A DNA stretch of 64,000 nucleotides from Amblyornis subalaris (GCA_018881555.1 JACAXG010000308.1:237804-301803), one strand, 5' to 3'; counted from the stretch's first letter, positions 45,584-59,700 are shown. Notes: generated by a model not told the origin, from the sequence alone. A program made the numbers and translations.

Positions 45584-48500
45584 TTACTAAAACTCAGAAA
45601 CACACAGGGGAGAAGACAGAGTATTTATTAAAAATGTATTATGTGTTTAAAGTACTTGCAGCAAAGAAAAAGTTGAAAATGTCTATGTGCCACAGCAGTG
45701 GCTGCTGTGCAGTGGGGCTGGGAGAGGTCTGGGCTGGACCTGGGTGTTTCCAGCTCTCTTCCAAACTGATGTACAAAGGAGAAAGCTATCTGACCTTGAG
45801 GCCATGTGGGACAGCACCATTAAGCAATGCCACTAATGTGCTCTGTTTTACAGCCACCAGGTGGGCATGCAGGGGGATGCAGGTTCAAGAACTGAACCTA
45901 TCTCCCAAGGCAGGGTGAACTTGGAGAGAGCTCCCGTTTAAACAAACACAGAATTTCTGCGAATTCTTCATGANTGTCAGTAAATACTGGAATAGGGGAA
46001 TGCCACAGAGGTACTCTTTCAGTTCTGTTAGGGGATTTTTTCCATATTTTGATTCATGCAGAGGTAGAAATGCTGAAGAAGCCACTTCCCTGCTATGCTC
46101 AGTGGAGCCTAATGTGTCAGTGAGCGTGTCTGGTAACTGAGTTGNGGGGGAACAGCAGTGGAAGGGTCCCTGGCACATCGAGGGGTAACTTTCAGCTCAG
46201 CAATTCAAATACTTGGCAGGTCAGTTTGAAAGGTCGTGTTCCCCTTATTTTCAGCTGCCTACCCAATTTTGGGCATTGTTAGCAATAATAGAAATCTTTG
46301 TCTTTGGTCTATTCTGTGGTAGCTCTACAGAAGAGCTGTTCTGGCTGGTCCTGACGATAACAACTTGTTTTCTGGAAGGGAAATGTTGTGTTTAAGTTGG
46401 TCTGCTCCCTCAGAAGTCATAGTGTTTTGTCTGGTTTGCACACAGCTCCAGCTCTCTCCTGGCCTGGGAATCTCCAGCTGTCATGCTGCTGCTTTAGGCT
46501 TCCCTGGCTAAGGAGCATTTCCAGCATTCCCTGCCCGATACCTGAGATANGGCACAATTTAAAAGGTACAGACTCCTTCACTCTGTCGTATGCTGCCATG
46601 GCCAGTTGCAAAAGCTAAGAATCATTCCGGTTGCCTCAACATCAATCCTGATTGAACCTTTTCAATTCCAAAGTGAATTGTTTCAGCTAACTGCTCCTTT
46701 TTTTTCCCCCTCTTAATGTTTCTAGTAGCTGTTTGATCCTTTTGAAGTCTTATATTCAGTCCTTCTGAAGTTGGTTATGAGCAGCTAGCAAATCCTGGCC
46801 AAGCCCTTTTAAATAAATGAGTTAGAAGAGCATTTACTGTGCTCCTAGCCGTGTTGAATTACTGTTTAAATAGAGCAAATTAGATCCAAGACTTAATCTC
46901 TCATCAATATCCTCTCATGTGACNGTGTCAACTCAGGGTTGCTTTTGTCATTGCAATTTCAATAACACTTGTGTTTGGCAAGAAGGACTCCATTTCTTTT
47001 ACAGAAGAGTTCAGTTTGTTGGGTTGCTTTTATCAGTCGGTCCATTTGCATATTAACTTGGTGCTCTTGGTAATTCTAAGCCCCAGNGAAAGGTGGTTTG
47101 GCTGCAAGATCAGCTCTCCTGATAGATGAGATGGTTTGTTGACACAACAAAATGAATGAGCCTTTCAAGAGAAGTGTGTTGAATTTTACTTGCCTAAAGA
47201 ACAAGNTGGCATAAAATAAATTAATGAGGATCACTCAGAAAGGATTTTCCATTGACTGCACTTCAGATTTCTCCCAGCCTCAGAGTTAAATAGCCACTCT
47301 GCAGNTCATAGTCACTGGCTGTATTTCTGAAATAGAAGATAAACATGAGCATCATGCCTTTGGTTGAATCTTTATGGCTTTGCTGAAGGCAGTGGGGGCA
47401 AGAAAGCAGGCGGGTTCTGTGCTCATCCTGGTATTTTTTTAGAAATGATGCCACCCATATCCTAGGAGTGTTACAGGTCGGGGGAGGTCTGGAAGACACA
47501 GAGGCAAAAAGCTGTCAGATAATTCACCCTGATGCCTCCTTTGCTGTGAGTGTTACCAGATCTTTATGACATTTTGTGGGGAATTTCAGGCAAGGGCCAG
47601 AAAGAAACTCAGTGTTCATGTATGGGAGCAGACATTTCTGTAAGTCAAGGAGATGAGAAATCTCTAGGCAGATCCAGTAGCAGNTTCTTAGGCCCTTTCT
47701 TCCGTCATTTAATGGTAAGCAACCATGTGGGAGAAATGGAAGTCCAGCAGGATGGACAGAAGCTTCATCTTGAACACCTTCTATTGCAAAACACCCCTCA
47801 AAGTCCTGCATAAAATCCGTGGCGCAAGAGCGAACACCCCATTTGGGTGTTTTTTGCCCTGCATGGGAAACAGAAGGGATGAAGGACATCACCAATGTCA
47901 TGGGCAGCTGCACGGCAGGGACTGTGGGGGGCAGGATTCCTGGTGATTCCCAGTGGCCCAGGCAATGGAGGCAGATAAAATCCTTTCGGGGTGTCGGCCA
48001 GTTCTTGAGTCCACATCCCAGAGGACAAATCTATTTTTGGGGGCATGGGCAAGATAACCTATTCAAGCACCTGAGGACCTGCCTGCAGGGTGGAGACTCA
48101 GCCAACCTCCTGGAAAGGAAAACTCAAACAGCCCAAACCAGCCACGGCAGATTACACAGCAGAGGGGATGGGAGGAAGCCGGGGGCAGAGGTGGCGAGGA
48201 AATAAAGGGAATGTTTCTAGACTTTATTTGGCTAAGGACGTTTTTCCTACTGATGGGGAAATGTATTGGACTTGGATCAGAACTGTCTCCTGCTGTTTGT
48301 GCCCCTCTCCTACTCCGCTTCTTGTGCCAGTTTTGTGTTACGTTTTTACAATGCCCCAGCAGCTGCTGTCTGTCATGTCAATACGAGGGGCAAAACCCTA
48401 CAGGAGGTGGATTGGCTTGAACTGAGTAGGCTGTCACTGAAAGACTGAGCAGAAGCAAGTGAGAAGTGGCAGGAAGGGAGCCAGTTTGGAAAGCCAAAGG

Positions 48501-51500
48501 GAGTGTTTGTGTCTTTCCTTAGTTGTGGGTCTGGATTTCCTGTTCCTTCTGCTTTGTGTTCCCCTTTAGGCCTTTCTGTGTGCTGTTTGCAGTGCCCGGA
48601 GTGGCCCATCCCCAGGTCTGACGGTAGAGCACGGCACCCACTGCTGGAGTTTGTTGCCTGTCACTGTGTCATGCTTTTCCTTCAGTAAAACAGGATGATG
48701 CTCTCTGAGTGGCCAATCAGAGCAGTGTGACACTCCGGCTACTCTATCACACTATAAACTGGGCCTTTTTAAGCACTATTCTCTGTCAGGGAGTTTGTTT
48801 TTATTTTCTTNTTTCAGTGGAAAGAAACGCGCTGATCTCCACAGGCAATAGCAGTGGTACAGCAGAGACACGTTCTGATAACAGCATCTGCCACAGCTTG
48901 CTGGGATCTTGCCAGGTGGATTTTCAAAGCACTAAATAAAGTTGTGCCTTTTGGTTGTCCCAGATAGGTGGGATCAGTCATTTCCCTCAGAGAGAAATAC
49001 TTCACTTCAGTTTTGTAACCAATATAATATGAATTTATGTAACTAAAACCAGGTGTTTGCAAAATATCTGTGCTGGGCTCAGGCTGAAAAAAAAAGACTT
49101 TAAAGTATTTTAGGATTGGAGAACTTCACAGTCACCTAACAAACAATTTGTTAACAAAAAACCTCTCTCAAGGCAAAATTCACTCACTAATTAGTCACAG
49201 AGCTCTAGTATAATGATGCCTCTGTGGGAAAAGTGTGGGTAATGAATTGATCATGTGAGGCTTTTTTGCCTTGATATATCATCTAATGGGTTTGCCCCGC
49301 AACTTGTTGCACTCAAGGACTGATGAAAAGCAGTAATGTTGGGCAGTGAAATTTATAAAGCAATTTACACCGCGGAAGGAATAACGGATTTCCATAGAGT
49401 TAATGGTTAATTATCTGAGATCTTTTCTTTGTTATTTCCTGTAACTGAATTGGTTTGTCACTTGTTAATTAATTAGACCAAAGAAAAAATATCATCAAGC
49501 GCCCTGTTGCTCAAATTAGTGTCAGCTGTGGGATTAGTGCATGGTTTATTGCCCCACGAACACACACAAGGCCAGCATGGGCTCAGAAGCTGAGCTCTGA
49601 ACCAGCTCTGAGGAAAGAGGAAATGAGCCTTTTCAGGCTTGGGCAGCTCAGGAATCTCTGACTGTCTCTAGCTAGAGAGAAGTCCTGTTCCTTCAGCACG
49701 GTGACCTTCAATACGTCAGCATGGGAAATGTCTTGGCAGTGACTACNCTTGACTTTAAAGGGACTTATTTTGGGCTTGGGCGCCAGTGGTGATGCGAGGT
49801 TGCCAAGGTTACTGGGAGGCCCTCGGTGATGTGCACTGACATTCACACAGGAGGAAGCAACAAACTGAGTAAAGAAAACAATTTTGGAAAATGGACTCTC
49901 AAATATATTTGGATGATGATTTTCTTACCTTTCTTCCCTGTTACCTAAGAGCCACATAACAGCAGTTTAGGGAATTATTTCCCCAGGACGCAGTAGGCTG
50001 GGTACACATCTTTCTCCCTGCCTCCCCTTACTGTTAGGAGGAATGCTTTATTGAGAAGAAAACGCGGTGGAATGTAGATGAGACATTGCTCTGTTTTAAT
50101 CTAGTCTCCAGGAAACATCTTTTCTAATAATATTTTTTTGCCCTTCTTTTCCTTGAGTGATAAGGATGCAGAGCATGAGGTGGAGATGCGGGAACCTGCT
50201 CCCACCTCCTCTCTTNGCCCAGCCTCAGATTGTTCCTCCTTTGCCTCCAAATTCGTGCTGGAAGGAGCCTCAAGGGGCACTGGGGAATGATGGGCTTGTC
50301 TGGGCTCCACTCCATTCTCATTTGGGCTATAAAACTGTCTGGTAGAGTTAAGTGAATTCACTCTTCTCTTTTTGGAAAGGAGGGGGAGCTGAGCTGGCTT
50401 GGTGCGAGTGTCTCTTTTGTACAGCTGTGATGGAAAGGCTCTAGAGGGATGGCAGCACTCCTGTGCATCAAGGAACATAGCAATGCTGCTGCTCCAGATC
50501 CCTATAAACTATCTCATTCCTGCCAATTTTATGGGCTGTAATGCCAAAAAAGGAGGCAGACACTTGCAGTCTCTTTCTACNCAGCCTTCACAGTGTGTCT
50601 AACCCTGCTCCTGAATGCTGATGGTGAGATGGCTTTAATGTATGGAAATAGCAGAGATAATCAGTGCAAGGCAGCATGGAAGAGTCTNCTGGCAAGGCTT
50701 GTGTATAAACAGTATCCTGGGGTTTGGGGGGAACTTTTATAACCCCCTGATTTTCAGCTTCATTTCATTGCCTGTTTGTGTAACGCTTANGGTAAATAAC
50801 AGAGCATTTCCGTTTTTTTTTCCTTTGAAAATAGGACTGTTAGGAAAAATACTAAGGTGCATCCCATTTTCTTAAGTGCTTTTTGTTTAATGAATGGGAG
50901 CATAAAATAGAAACCCAGACACGATTCTCAGTAAATAAGTACCAGTGTGGCGTGAATAGTACAGCTGTAATCAGGCTCTGTACCCGCTATTTACAGAAGT
51001 GATGGGAAACAGGAAAGTTTGNAATGTTAACTAAAACATGGGAATACGTAGCAGTGTTTCAGAAAGAAGATGGTAAAGCATGAAAGGAGAATCACAGTGA
51101 ATCAAATAGCTTTTCTGAATGAGTATGCTGAAAAGAATACATGGCTACTGTATTCAGAAGTTTTCTTAACATTGTGTTTAGAAGCCTTGTTCCAACTTAG
51201 AATTGGGTGTATTTTAGGTCTTTCAATAAACCTCACTGCTAGGACTCTGGATTATTCTCCTGGATACATAATATATTAGGATATTTCACATTTAAAAAGA
51301 AACCTCAGACTAAGCCTTTTATTGTCCTTTGAGTATTGCTACTGCTACTCATCGAGAAACCATGGTGTTAAAATCATGCCAGTGAAGTAATATCCTTCTC
51401 TCTGTCTGTTTATTTTTTATTCTTTGACTCTGTTTGATTTTTCTCCTTCATATTTACTTCTCTCTCTCCTGGTCTTGGTTCCACAGTTGTTTCAGGAGGG

Positions 51501-52270
51501 TTTGTAGTGATTTCAGGTGCACACACGGCACGGAAAGCACCAGCCTTGATCCTTAGAGAAGCATGTCAGACTAGTGTGAGCCTGGCAGTCAAAAATGCTC
51601 TTTTATCCCCCAGCAACTGCTGTCCCTTGGACTTGCTGAAACTGAGATATCCAGGTAGTTTAATATCACTAGCTAGATTTATTGGTTATGAACTTGTCCA
51701 GGTGGTTTTTTCCCCCTCAGCAGTTTTAGCTGTCCTGGGTTCAAAACTTGCTTGTTTGCCTCATTGCCAATGACAGATGAGAGAGAGGGAAATGTCAATA
51801 GTGTGGTCCTGCCAGTTGATCATCNAAGTGGAGCTGAAAACTGAACTGGAATGCGTGGCCAGACCTTCAAATGAAGGCAGGGAGCGCCTTGCTGGTCTGG
51901 AGACGCACTTGAATTGGGAGTTAGGGACTGTCAATCTCTTCTCCAAACCAGGCATGGGTTTGGGGAGAGATCCATGACGANCAGGTAGGAAAGGCACTAC
52001 AGGTACTAAACTGAGGGATACAGTTTGCTTTCCCTTGGCAGTGCAAGTTTATAAGGTGTTCTCATGCCTGGTACAGTGCTGTTTGTGGGCNCGGGGAGAA
52101 GGTGGCCAAGGAGGCTCTGCCTTCTGAGCCCGACAGGCAGACTCCTTTGGGAATGGTTTTCACCTGCTCTGCTCGGGTGCTGCCTGATCTCTAATGCCTG
52201 CTCTTCCTGCTGCAGCACGAGGCTGCCACAGGGAATGGGCTTGGGATCTGGAAGAAAGGTGCTGGGCAGC
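45584..52270. other. Long unique stretch without a recognised gene
   Basis: No exon or RNA gene is recognised. At about 49290-49560 there is a repeat-free, AT-rich block with homeodomain-like words (GGTTAATTATC, GTTAATTAATTAGACC) and none of the repeat signatures, a candidate conserved element. The 47.5-48.7 kb part has overlapping ORFs on both strands but no recognised domain. Confidence 0.5.
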
Positions 52271-53331
52271 TGTATTGGGTTTGCATGGCCTGGTTTTGGT
52301 AGAGGAGCAGGGCTTGCAGGGGTGGCTTCTGTGAGAAGCTGCTAGAAGCTTCCAAAGCTTCCACTGTGTCTGGCAGAGCCAATCCCTGGTGGCTCCAAAG
52401 ATGGATGTGCTGGTGGCCAGGGCTGGGCCAGGTAGAAATGGTGGTAATACCTCTGTGATGACAGATTTATGAAGAAAGGAAAAAAAAGTTGTGCAGTTGT
52501 GATTGCAGCCATAGCAGAGATGAGTGAGAACATGCGAGAGGCACAGCTCTGCACACACCAAGGGCAGTGCAGAAGGAAGGGCAGGAGGTGCTCCAGGCGC
52601 CGGAGCCGAGATGTCCCTGCAGCCTGTGGTGAGGACCGTGGTGAGGCAGCTGTGCCCCTGCAGCCCATGGAGAACCACGGGGATGCAGAGATCCACCCGT
52701 GGAGGAGCCCACGCCGGAGCGGGTGGATGCCTGGAGGAGGCAGTGATCCTGTGGAGAGAGGGGCCGGAGCAGCCTGTCCTTGGAGGACTGACCCCGTGGC
52801 TGCAGAGTGACCCACNGGCAGCAGTTCGGGGAGGACTGTCTCCCCTGGGAGGGACTCTCACTGCAGCAGTTCGCAGGGAGCTGCTGCTCGTGAGATGGAG
52901 CCACATTGGAGAAGTTGCTGGAGAACTGTCTCCCGTGGGAGGGACCCCACAGTGCAGCAGGGAAATGACTCCTCTCCCTGAGCAGTGGAGAGAAACCACA
53001 GGTGATGAACTGACCATAACCCCCATTCCCTGTCTTCTTGCCCTGCTCGGGTAGGAGGTAGAGCTGGAAAGGAGGGAGGGGTGGGGGGAAGGTGTTTTTA
53101 AGGGTTTTATTTTACTTCTCATCNTCCTGCTCTGATTTTGTTGGCAATACATTCACTTCATATCTCTAATTAGAACATGTTTTGCCTATGATGGTATTTA
53201 CTGACTGATCTCTCCCAGTCTTTATCTCATGAACCCTTTGTTATATTTTCTCTCCCCTGTCCAGCTGTGGAGGGGAGTAAGAGAGAGGCTTTGGTGGGTG
53301 CCTAGTGTCTGGCCAGGGTCAACTCACTACA
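52271..53331 (+). mobile_element. Solo ERVL-type LTR, about 1.06 kb
   Basis: It starts TGTATTGGGTTTGCATGGCC and ends GGGTCAACTCACTACA, giving TG...CA ends. The start (TTTGCATGGC...GGTTTTGGTA, GTGAGAAGCTGCTAGAAGC, CTGGCAGAGCCAATCC) and the ending are typical of avian ERVL LTRs. The flanks GCAGC (52266-52270) and GGAGC (53332-53336) differ at one base, consistent with an old 5-bp target duplication. No primer-binding site or retroviral genes are next to it, so it is a solo LTR left after recombination between two LTRs. The GC-rich centre has partial internal repeats (CTGTCTCCC.TGGGAGGGAC, at about 52840 and 52930). A 330-codon minus-strand frame here is a by-product. Confidence 0.88.
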
Positions 53332-55198
53332 GGAGCTAGAAGCAGTTCATTCCTCCATTAAATGAAATTTTGTGTTTGTCATCACAAGATCTGTACTAGA
53401 AGGGATCCTGGCTACCTACCAGGTGTGTGTGTGATATGTGTGTTGTGGGGAGATGTCATGGAAAGGTTTGTGCACACTGCGAGTGAGCAAGCTGAGAGTT
53501 GGGTCTTCCCTCCAAGCCCTCCATGCCCAGGGGGAGGGTTTTCCCCTCAATTAATGTACCAGTTTCACACAATTGTACTTTCTCTAATTACAGTGGGTTT
53601 TCTTGTCACATGCTAGTGTCAAGTCAGATTCAGGCCTCATAGGTTTTGGCAAAACCAAGCTGAAATAAAGTAAGAAAAAAAAAGGTTTCTGACAACACTT
53701 ACAGTTTCTCANTTGCAGCGTGGGACTTAATGCACCATGAAACCTTTTATCTTGTGGTTCTCTTAGTGGTGCCCTGATGCTTCTGCAGAGAAAAACAAGG
53801 TGAAGCATTACGCAGAAATGAAATTGAGAAGCAAAATGCAGAGTTTCCATGCTCCTTTTGGGAGCTTTAGAGAGATGTCACTTTTTCAGTGGTTCATGAT
53901 GTGTGACCATGTCCATGTCCTAGTCCCAGCTGTACTGCAGTCAGCTTCAAAACCCGAAGGGATTTGGGGCCCTTCATAGGTTATAGAAACGTAAAACATT
54001 ATTATTAAGTCAGTGACAAGTTGCATTCAAAATATCTTGCGTGTAGTTTTTGAGATGAAAGACTTGACAACAGCAGTGACTGGTAAAATGAATCCAGAGT
54101 TCACGTATGCTGAGAGTATCAGATTTTCATTTTATGAATAATTCTGACAACAAAAGTAACATTGAATTGTAACTGAAATATGCATTATTTTTAGACACAC
54201 ATTAGCTGTCTATAAAATGGCTTTTCTGTCTTCCCCTAGTAAGATAATGAATGCCTTAGGGCATTTTAGATTCTGCTGGAAGCCAGGTTGGCATGGCAGT
54301 GGCTCAGGGATTTGCTGTGTTTTCTGNTTGGGGATATGCATAGCAACTCTGTTCAGATGACAAAAAAGCGCTGTTTTTCAGGTTATTATTGCAGCACACG
54401 ACTTGTTAGCTGAGAACTGAGCTGTGCTCTCTCTGCTACCCTGGGCTGTCAGCGTTGGCTGCAGGAACAGTTCAGCCCAGATGGGCTCCTCGGTGCCTTG
54501 CTCGGCTGTTGTTGGCACAGCTCCTATTTCTGCTGGAGCACCAGGGCTGTCCTGGGGCCACCCACGCCTGGAGATGTTCCTGCAGCTTTCCCCCTTCCTC
54601 CAGGGCATGTAAGCAGTGCCTCTGTTCTGCAGAGCCAGCCCTGGCGCTGCCTGTTGTGTTTCCCCTGGGCTGAGAGGAGAGGCAGTGCTGCGTGTGCAGG
54701 GTGACCGATCTCCCTTTCTGGGGTGGCTTGCCTGGCTCTACAGCAGGAGAGAATGAGAACAGCTCCTGTGGCTCTGACAGGTGCCTCTCTCCACTCGTAC
54801 GTGCTCCCCTCATCTCCCAAAGTGTCGCTGCTGGGAAGGAGCACTCCCCTTTGAGGCAGTTTTTCCCTTTAACAGGTATCACGCCGTTGGCTGGCTGGGT
54901 CTTGGCTGTGATCTTTGGCACGGCATTTGTCAGGAGCAAAATCAATGCCCCGCCTGCCTTTGCCGTGCACCCGTTGTCAGAAGTTTGGTTGTTTGTCTCT
55001 CCAGCTCTCAGCTTGAGCTGTCAGCGCTGGCAGTCACAAAGTCAGCCTCTTCTAGCTGATTAGAGGAGCTGCTGCGAGATCAGAGCGTGAGCAAACGGGA
55101 CACTGATGTCATTTTAGAGGCAATTGCTAGCAACAANAATCCATATATCCTGCGTCCAGGGAGATGGGAATCCCAGTGAAACAGAAATTCAAAACCTG
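53332..55198. other. Unique sequence without a recognised gene
   Basis: No exon or mobile element is recognised. The 54.4-55.1 kb part is GC-richer, with overlapping ORFs of up to 157 codons on both strands. None carries a known domain. Confidence 0.5.
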
Positions 55199-55312
55199 CC
55201 ATTTACTTATTTATTTATTTATTATTGCCTGTAATGTGTTGGACCTTTCAGCAGCAGTCATATAAGCTGATATTGCTTATATGCTAAGCATATAAATAAA
55301 TAAATAGATATT
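55199..55312. repeat. TTTA / TAAA inverted simple-repeat pair
   Basis: A (TTTA)n run at about 55201-55226 is followed about 65 bases later by a TAAATAAATAAATA run at about 55291-55309. They are complementary and could form a stem of about 14-20 bp. The intervening bases include TATA-rich words and a GCTTATATGCTAAGCATATA near-palindrome. Confidence 0.8.
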
Positions 55313-56659
55313 ATAATAGCATATATGCTATTTCCTGATATGTTTTTGCCTCTGTCTGGCAGTAGTGTAATGTAGTTTCTGGTTGCATTAAAATACAGGC
55401 ATGGGAGCTCAGGNGTGCCCGCTGAAGGAGATGTTGGCATGCCACAGAGCAGAGTTTCTGCCAGAGAGAGATTTCACTTTGGTTCAGACACCTGCGTGTG
55501 GCAATGGGTAATATCAGGAGTTATTATTAATACTGTATGGTTGACACAATAAGAATAATAGTAGTTGAATTGTTAGTAGTATCACAGTGTTAATAATTGA
55601 GTAGTTATTGTTACTTTTAGGCTTGAGACTCTCACAAGAATCTGTTTTAAGTGTGCCAGGACCGTCACTGCCAACAACGGTTTCCAGTCTCAGGGAGCAA
55701 GATGCAGAAGCCAAGAGAAGCAGCTGAGCCAGTGGGTAAAGGGATGCACGTGGGCAGGCAGGCCCTCAGGTGCAGGAGTGAGGGAGGAGAGAGGTCTGAA
55801 GGGTCTCTGAGGTCATGCAAAGAGGTAGGGATAGGTGAGAGTAGCAGAAAGNGGAGTGCTTCAGGCCTGGCTGCGTTAGGAGTGCTGGTGTGAAGGTTTA
55901 TGGATGTATTGGCCATTAAACNGCCCAGACCTCTGAGTCATGAGACATGGCTCAAAAGGGCAATTCCAGGTTTGCCAGGATCTGCTACTCGATCCATCAG
56001 TTGAGTTGTAATCCAAGCTGAAAAAACTCCACTGGCCAAAGATCCTGGAGAATCCCAGTCTGCCAGAGAGGCCCAAACAATGTCTGCAGACAAGCAGATC
56101 TTTGGGAGCTAATGATGTAAAGCTCAGTTTGATGAGCAGAATCGAAGATAAACTTCTGGGGTTAATACTCAAAAAAGAGATTCTGATTTGTATCAACAGG
56201 GAGATTTTACACAATGCAAACTTTTCCAGGAAAGTGTCTTCAGTGATGGTCTAAAGTATGCACTGGGAGGTGATTGTCTTGCACCACACATACAGATCAT
56301 TCGAGCATGAGATTGCAGTCATGTTTCTAATAATTAAAAGTATGTACCCGCTTTTGTGCTTGGATATCCTGTTCTGGCCTGTGATTAAACTGTTCAGTAT
56401 TAGGACATGAATTTTGACTCATTCCAGCAATCATTGGTGTAAAATCTCACCTCTGGAAGGTGTACATGCAGTTCCTCATTACCTTGTGTAATGAGCTGAG
56501 CCCACGGCTTTCTGGGTGGTGTATGAGAATAACAGAATGGGATGGGAGGGAGTTATTTGTACTATTGTTCATTTNCTGTGNCTGGGTGACGTTTGCAGGA
56601 GTGTTAAGACTTGAGACAGCGCAGAAATTTCAAGAAAGACAGTCTTGTGCCTGTTGTAA
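55313..56659. other. Unique sequence without a recognised gene
   Basis: An AT-rich patch with ATTATTAATAC and AATAATAGTAG runs lies at 55515-55620. No exon or mobile element is recognised. Confidence 0.55.
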
Positions 56660-56771
56660 GATACGTACTGGTGAGAATTACTTGTGTCAAATCAGTCTTA
56701 CACTGAGAGTGGTCAAGGGCTGGACTAGACCTCTGGGTGTCCCTTCCAACCCACATTTTCCTGTGATTCTT
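56660..56771 (+). mobile_element. CR1 LINE 3' end fragment
   Basis: A diverged CR1 tail: GTGGTCAAGGGCTGGACTAG, CTGGGTGTCCCTTCCAACCC and TTTTCCTGTGATTCTT, followed by a T run. The left limit is uncertain because the sequence upstream is too diverged. Confidence 0.8.
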
Positions 56772-59700
56772 TTTTTTTTCTAAGTTTTTTTATTCTGACT
56801 TGAAAAACCCTCACCGGCACGGAGGTCAGAAATCTGCCCGATGAAAACAACAATAGCAAAACAAATTGGGCCACTCAGTACTCTGCAGCATTCCTCAATT
56901 TTGCAGGACATGCAAAAACCTACTGAGTAAGAAATTGTGTAGTAAAGTGCACAAATTCTGCAGAGGTGCCAGGCAAAGCCCAGAAGGCTTAGGTTGGGCA
57001 ACTCACTGCCCATCGTATGTTCTGATGGTCTTTAAGTGATTGAAAAGGTATAATACTATAGTGTCTAAAATAAATGACAAACTCNCTAAGAAATAATGGC
57101 ACAGGAGATCTTGGAAATGAGTTTCAGAAGGTGGAAGATGGCCCAGTGAAGTGGGATTTGCTGCGTGTCACAAGCTGTAGCTGACTTCTCCCAGTCTGTG
57201 ACTTTGACAGAGTTACTCCATCAGTCAGTACCACAAAAGGCAGGAATGGGCTCTCACCCTCCTTCCCCTTCTTGCTGGTGATTTTTGTTGGCAGGGAGAG
57301 CATTGGGAGGGCAGCCTCTGCTCGGTACTCAGCGTGTGCAGCAGCGCTGAGCCGCAGGGCAGAGAAATCGNGTTCGGGGGAGCGCTGAGTGAAAAGTTAC
57401 ATTTCAGGACATGCACCCTGCATTATTTGCATCCATCTCTCCAAGCCTGATGCGGCGTGTGGCACATCTCAGAGTCTTGCTGAAAATCAGAATGTAATTG
57501 CCAACTTAAATTGATACTCGCTCGTATTATCAAGGAGACGGTGACATACACAGGCGTATCAGATGTATCTCAGCTCCTCGCAGACGTGCATAACTTCCCA
57601 CTTCTTTTCAGCCGTTCTCGGGAAAATACAGCTCTGAACAGGGGTTTATGATCATTTCTCATGAGTCCCTGCTGTTTGTGAATTGCTTCTCCTGAGACAG
57701 TACCAAATAGAGGTTCGTTTGTGTTAAACTCAGGGTGAAATCCTGGGGCTGTGTGGTGTCTCCCACAGAGTGGTCCTGGATGGACAGAGCACCTTTCCAC
57801 CACGGGGCTGCAGGGCAGTGCTCTGGCTGCTCCCTGGATTTTGCTATGGATCCCGTCTCCCCTTGGACTGAAGATCTCACTTTGTTTGTTGAAATCTGGA
57901 AGCGAGGATACCTTGACAAGCACCGCCTGGCTGAGCTGATGCTGTACTTCCTACAAAACACGGTGCTGTCACATGCAGGGTGTCCTTTGTACCTTGTCTA
58001 ATCCTGTCCAGATTATTAAAATCTCCTGTGACTGCTGTAATCCACCCATTTCCCTGGCCTCTGCCATNTTCTCCCAAGCCCCTGCTTCCCTTCTGCACTG
58101 ACGTGGTGTGTGTGGAGCACCACCAGCTCACTGGNTGTTGTATTTTAGCCCAGTTTCTTGGCAGAGGGGCTGCTGCCTCTGTGCATGCCAATAAATCCCA
58201 CTTCTTAGACCTTTTTACTTTCAGTTTGGTGTATTTTTGTGCACTGCAGATTGCATTAGTTTGGAGAGTGATCTGACACTTGTCTATCCCTGTTTATTGC
58301 TGTGCTTAGGGCTCCCCCCAGGAGGAAACCTGTGCCTGCAGCATCCTCTTACTGGGATGATAAACTTTGATACCAGTTGATAAAGTTACAGGTGGGCAAT
58401 AATGCATGAGCCTTCAAGAGCTATCTTTTTAAAGAAGCTGTAATTAACTTGCCTGAAGAAACTCATTTGTCCACTGGCAGCTTAAATACCAGCTTCATGG
58501 CAAAGTCCTGTCTCAAATCTAAGCAAGGACTATAATGGTTACCTGTAAACTTACAGGGATTTAGCTTTAATGTTTCAGCTGCAGAATTTTTTGATTTGCT
58601 GGGGTGTTTTTCAGTTCATTTTTAATTCCTACATTTCTTTATGGATACAGAATTACTGCAAGAATTATTATGGGATTCAGCCCAGTTACTTTCTAGACTT
58701 GCTTTTTTTCACTTTTTTTAATTAAAAGCCTCCAAACTCTCGAGTGATTATGTTCTTTTTGAAAGTCAATGATATAGTAACGCTTGGAATTCCTAAATCT
58801 CCATCTGGAATTCCTAAATCCTCAGAGATGTCACATTTGATTGTTCAAATATGCTCGTGTTGATCTTGTGCAACAGTAGGTTTTCCCATATGGTTTTAGA
58901 AAATACCAGATAAACCACAAGTGGGGAGGGTATTATTGGGGTGAAAACTCAAGGGTTTCTATTTATAAATAGTTACTAATTTTGTTATTTTTAAGCAATG
59001 ACAGTAGCTGCCATAGTTCACAGAGTAACGTTCACTTCCTGAGGAAACCAGGAATATTCAGTAAAGCACNGAAGTAGTGATGGGGCTAAAAAATTAAAAT
59101 ACGTGTTAGGCCGTTGTTTGCTTTAGTTTGTGGAGTGAAATGTTTGCAGCGTGTCCTGGGTTGTCAATAGGCACAAGATCTCTGATGTTGTTGGGATCAC
59201 ACTCAGTGACCCAGGCNTGAGTTCTCCAGGCTTTACTCTTGGTTGCTGTTCCTTTGGGTGCAGAGCTCCCAGCTTTTTATAGCCCCTGTTCAGGCAGGGG
59301 GTTGGGGTCTTTTGTAGCGGTTGGTACTCAAATGCAGTGAGCTATCACCTCACATGGCATCATAAATCCCACCTTAGCTTCCAACACAATTAATTCTTGG
59401 GATTTACTCCTGCCTGCACTGGGAATGACATGGTAAAGCAGAATGAATGTGTCATTCCACTAGAGCACCCTGGTCAGAATTGCCTCTTTTACAGGGAAAT
59501 CCAAGATAACTATCTCTGTAATTAAATGTGCTCCTGCTTGCTTAATAGCTGTAAACCAGCCACTTTGCTGCTGTAATTGCTGAGCAGCGTTTAAGAATGC
59601 ACTCTGTTATCACCTGATGTGCATCGTCGGGAGAGTTATATTAGGAAGGAAAACAGAAAGCAAGTCACTGTTTAACCATGATAAATACAAATACTGAGTA

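Noticed and set aside
52160..53152. 330-codon open frame on the minus strand
   Set aside because: It lies almost wholly inside the ERVL LTR, contains an N codon and low-complexity Ser/Pro-rich sequence, and has no known domain. It is a by-product of the GC-rich LTR.
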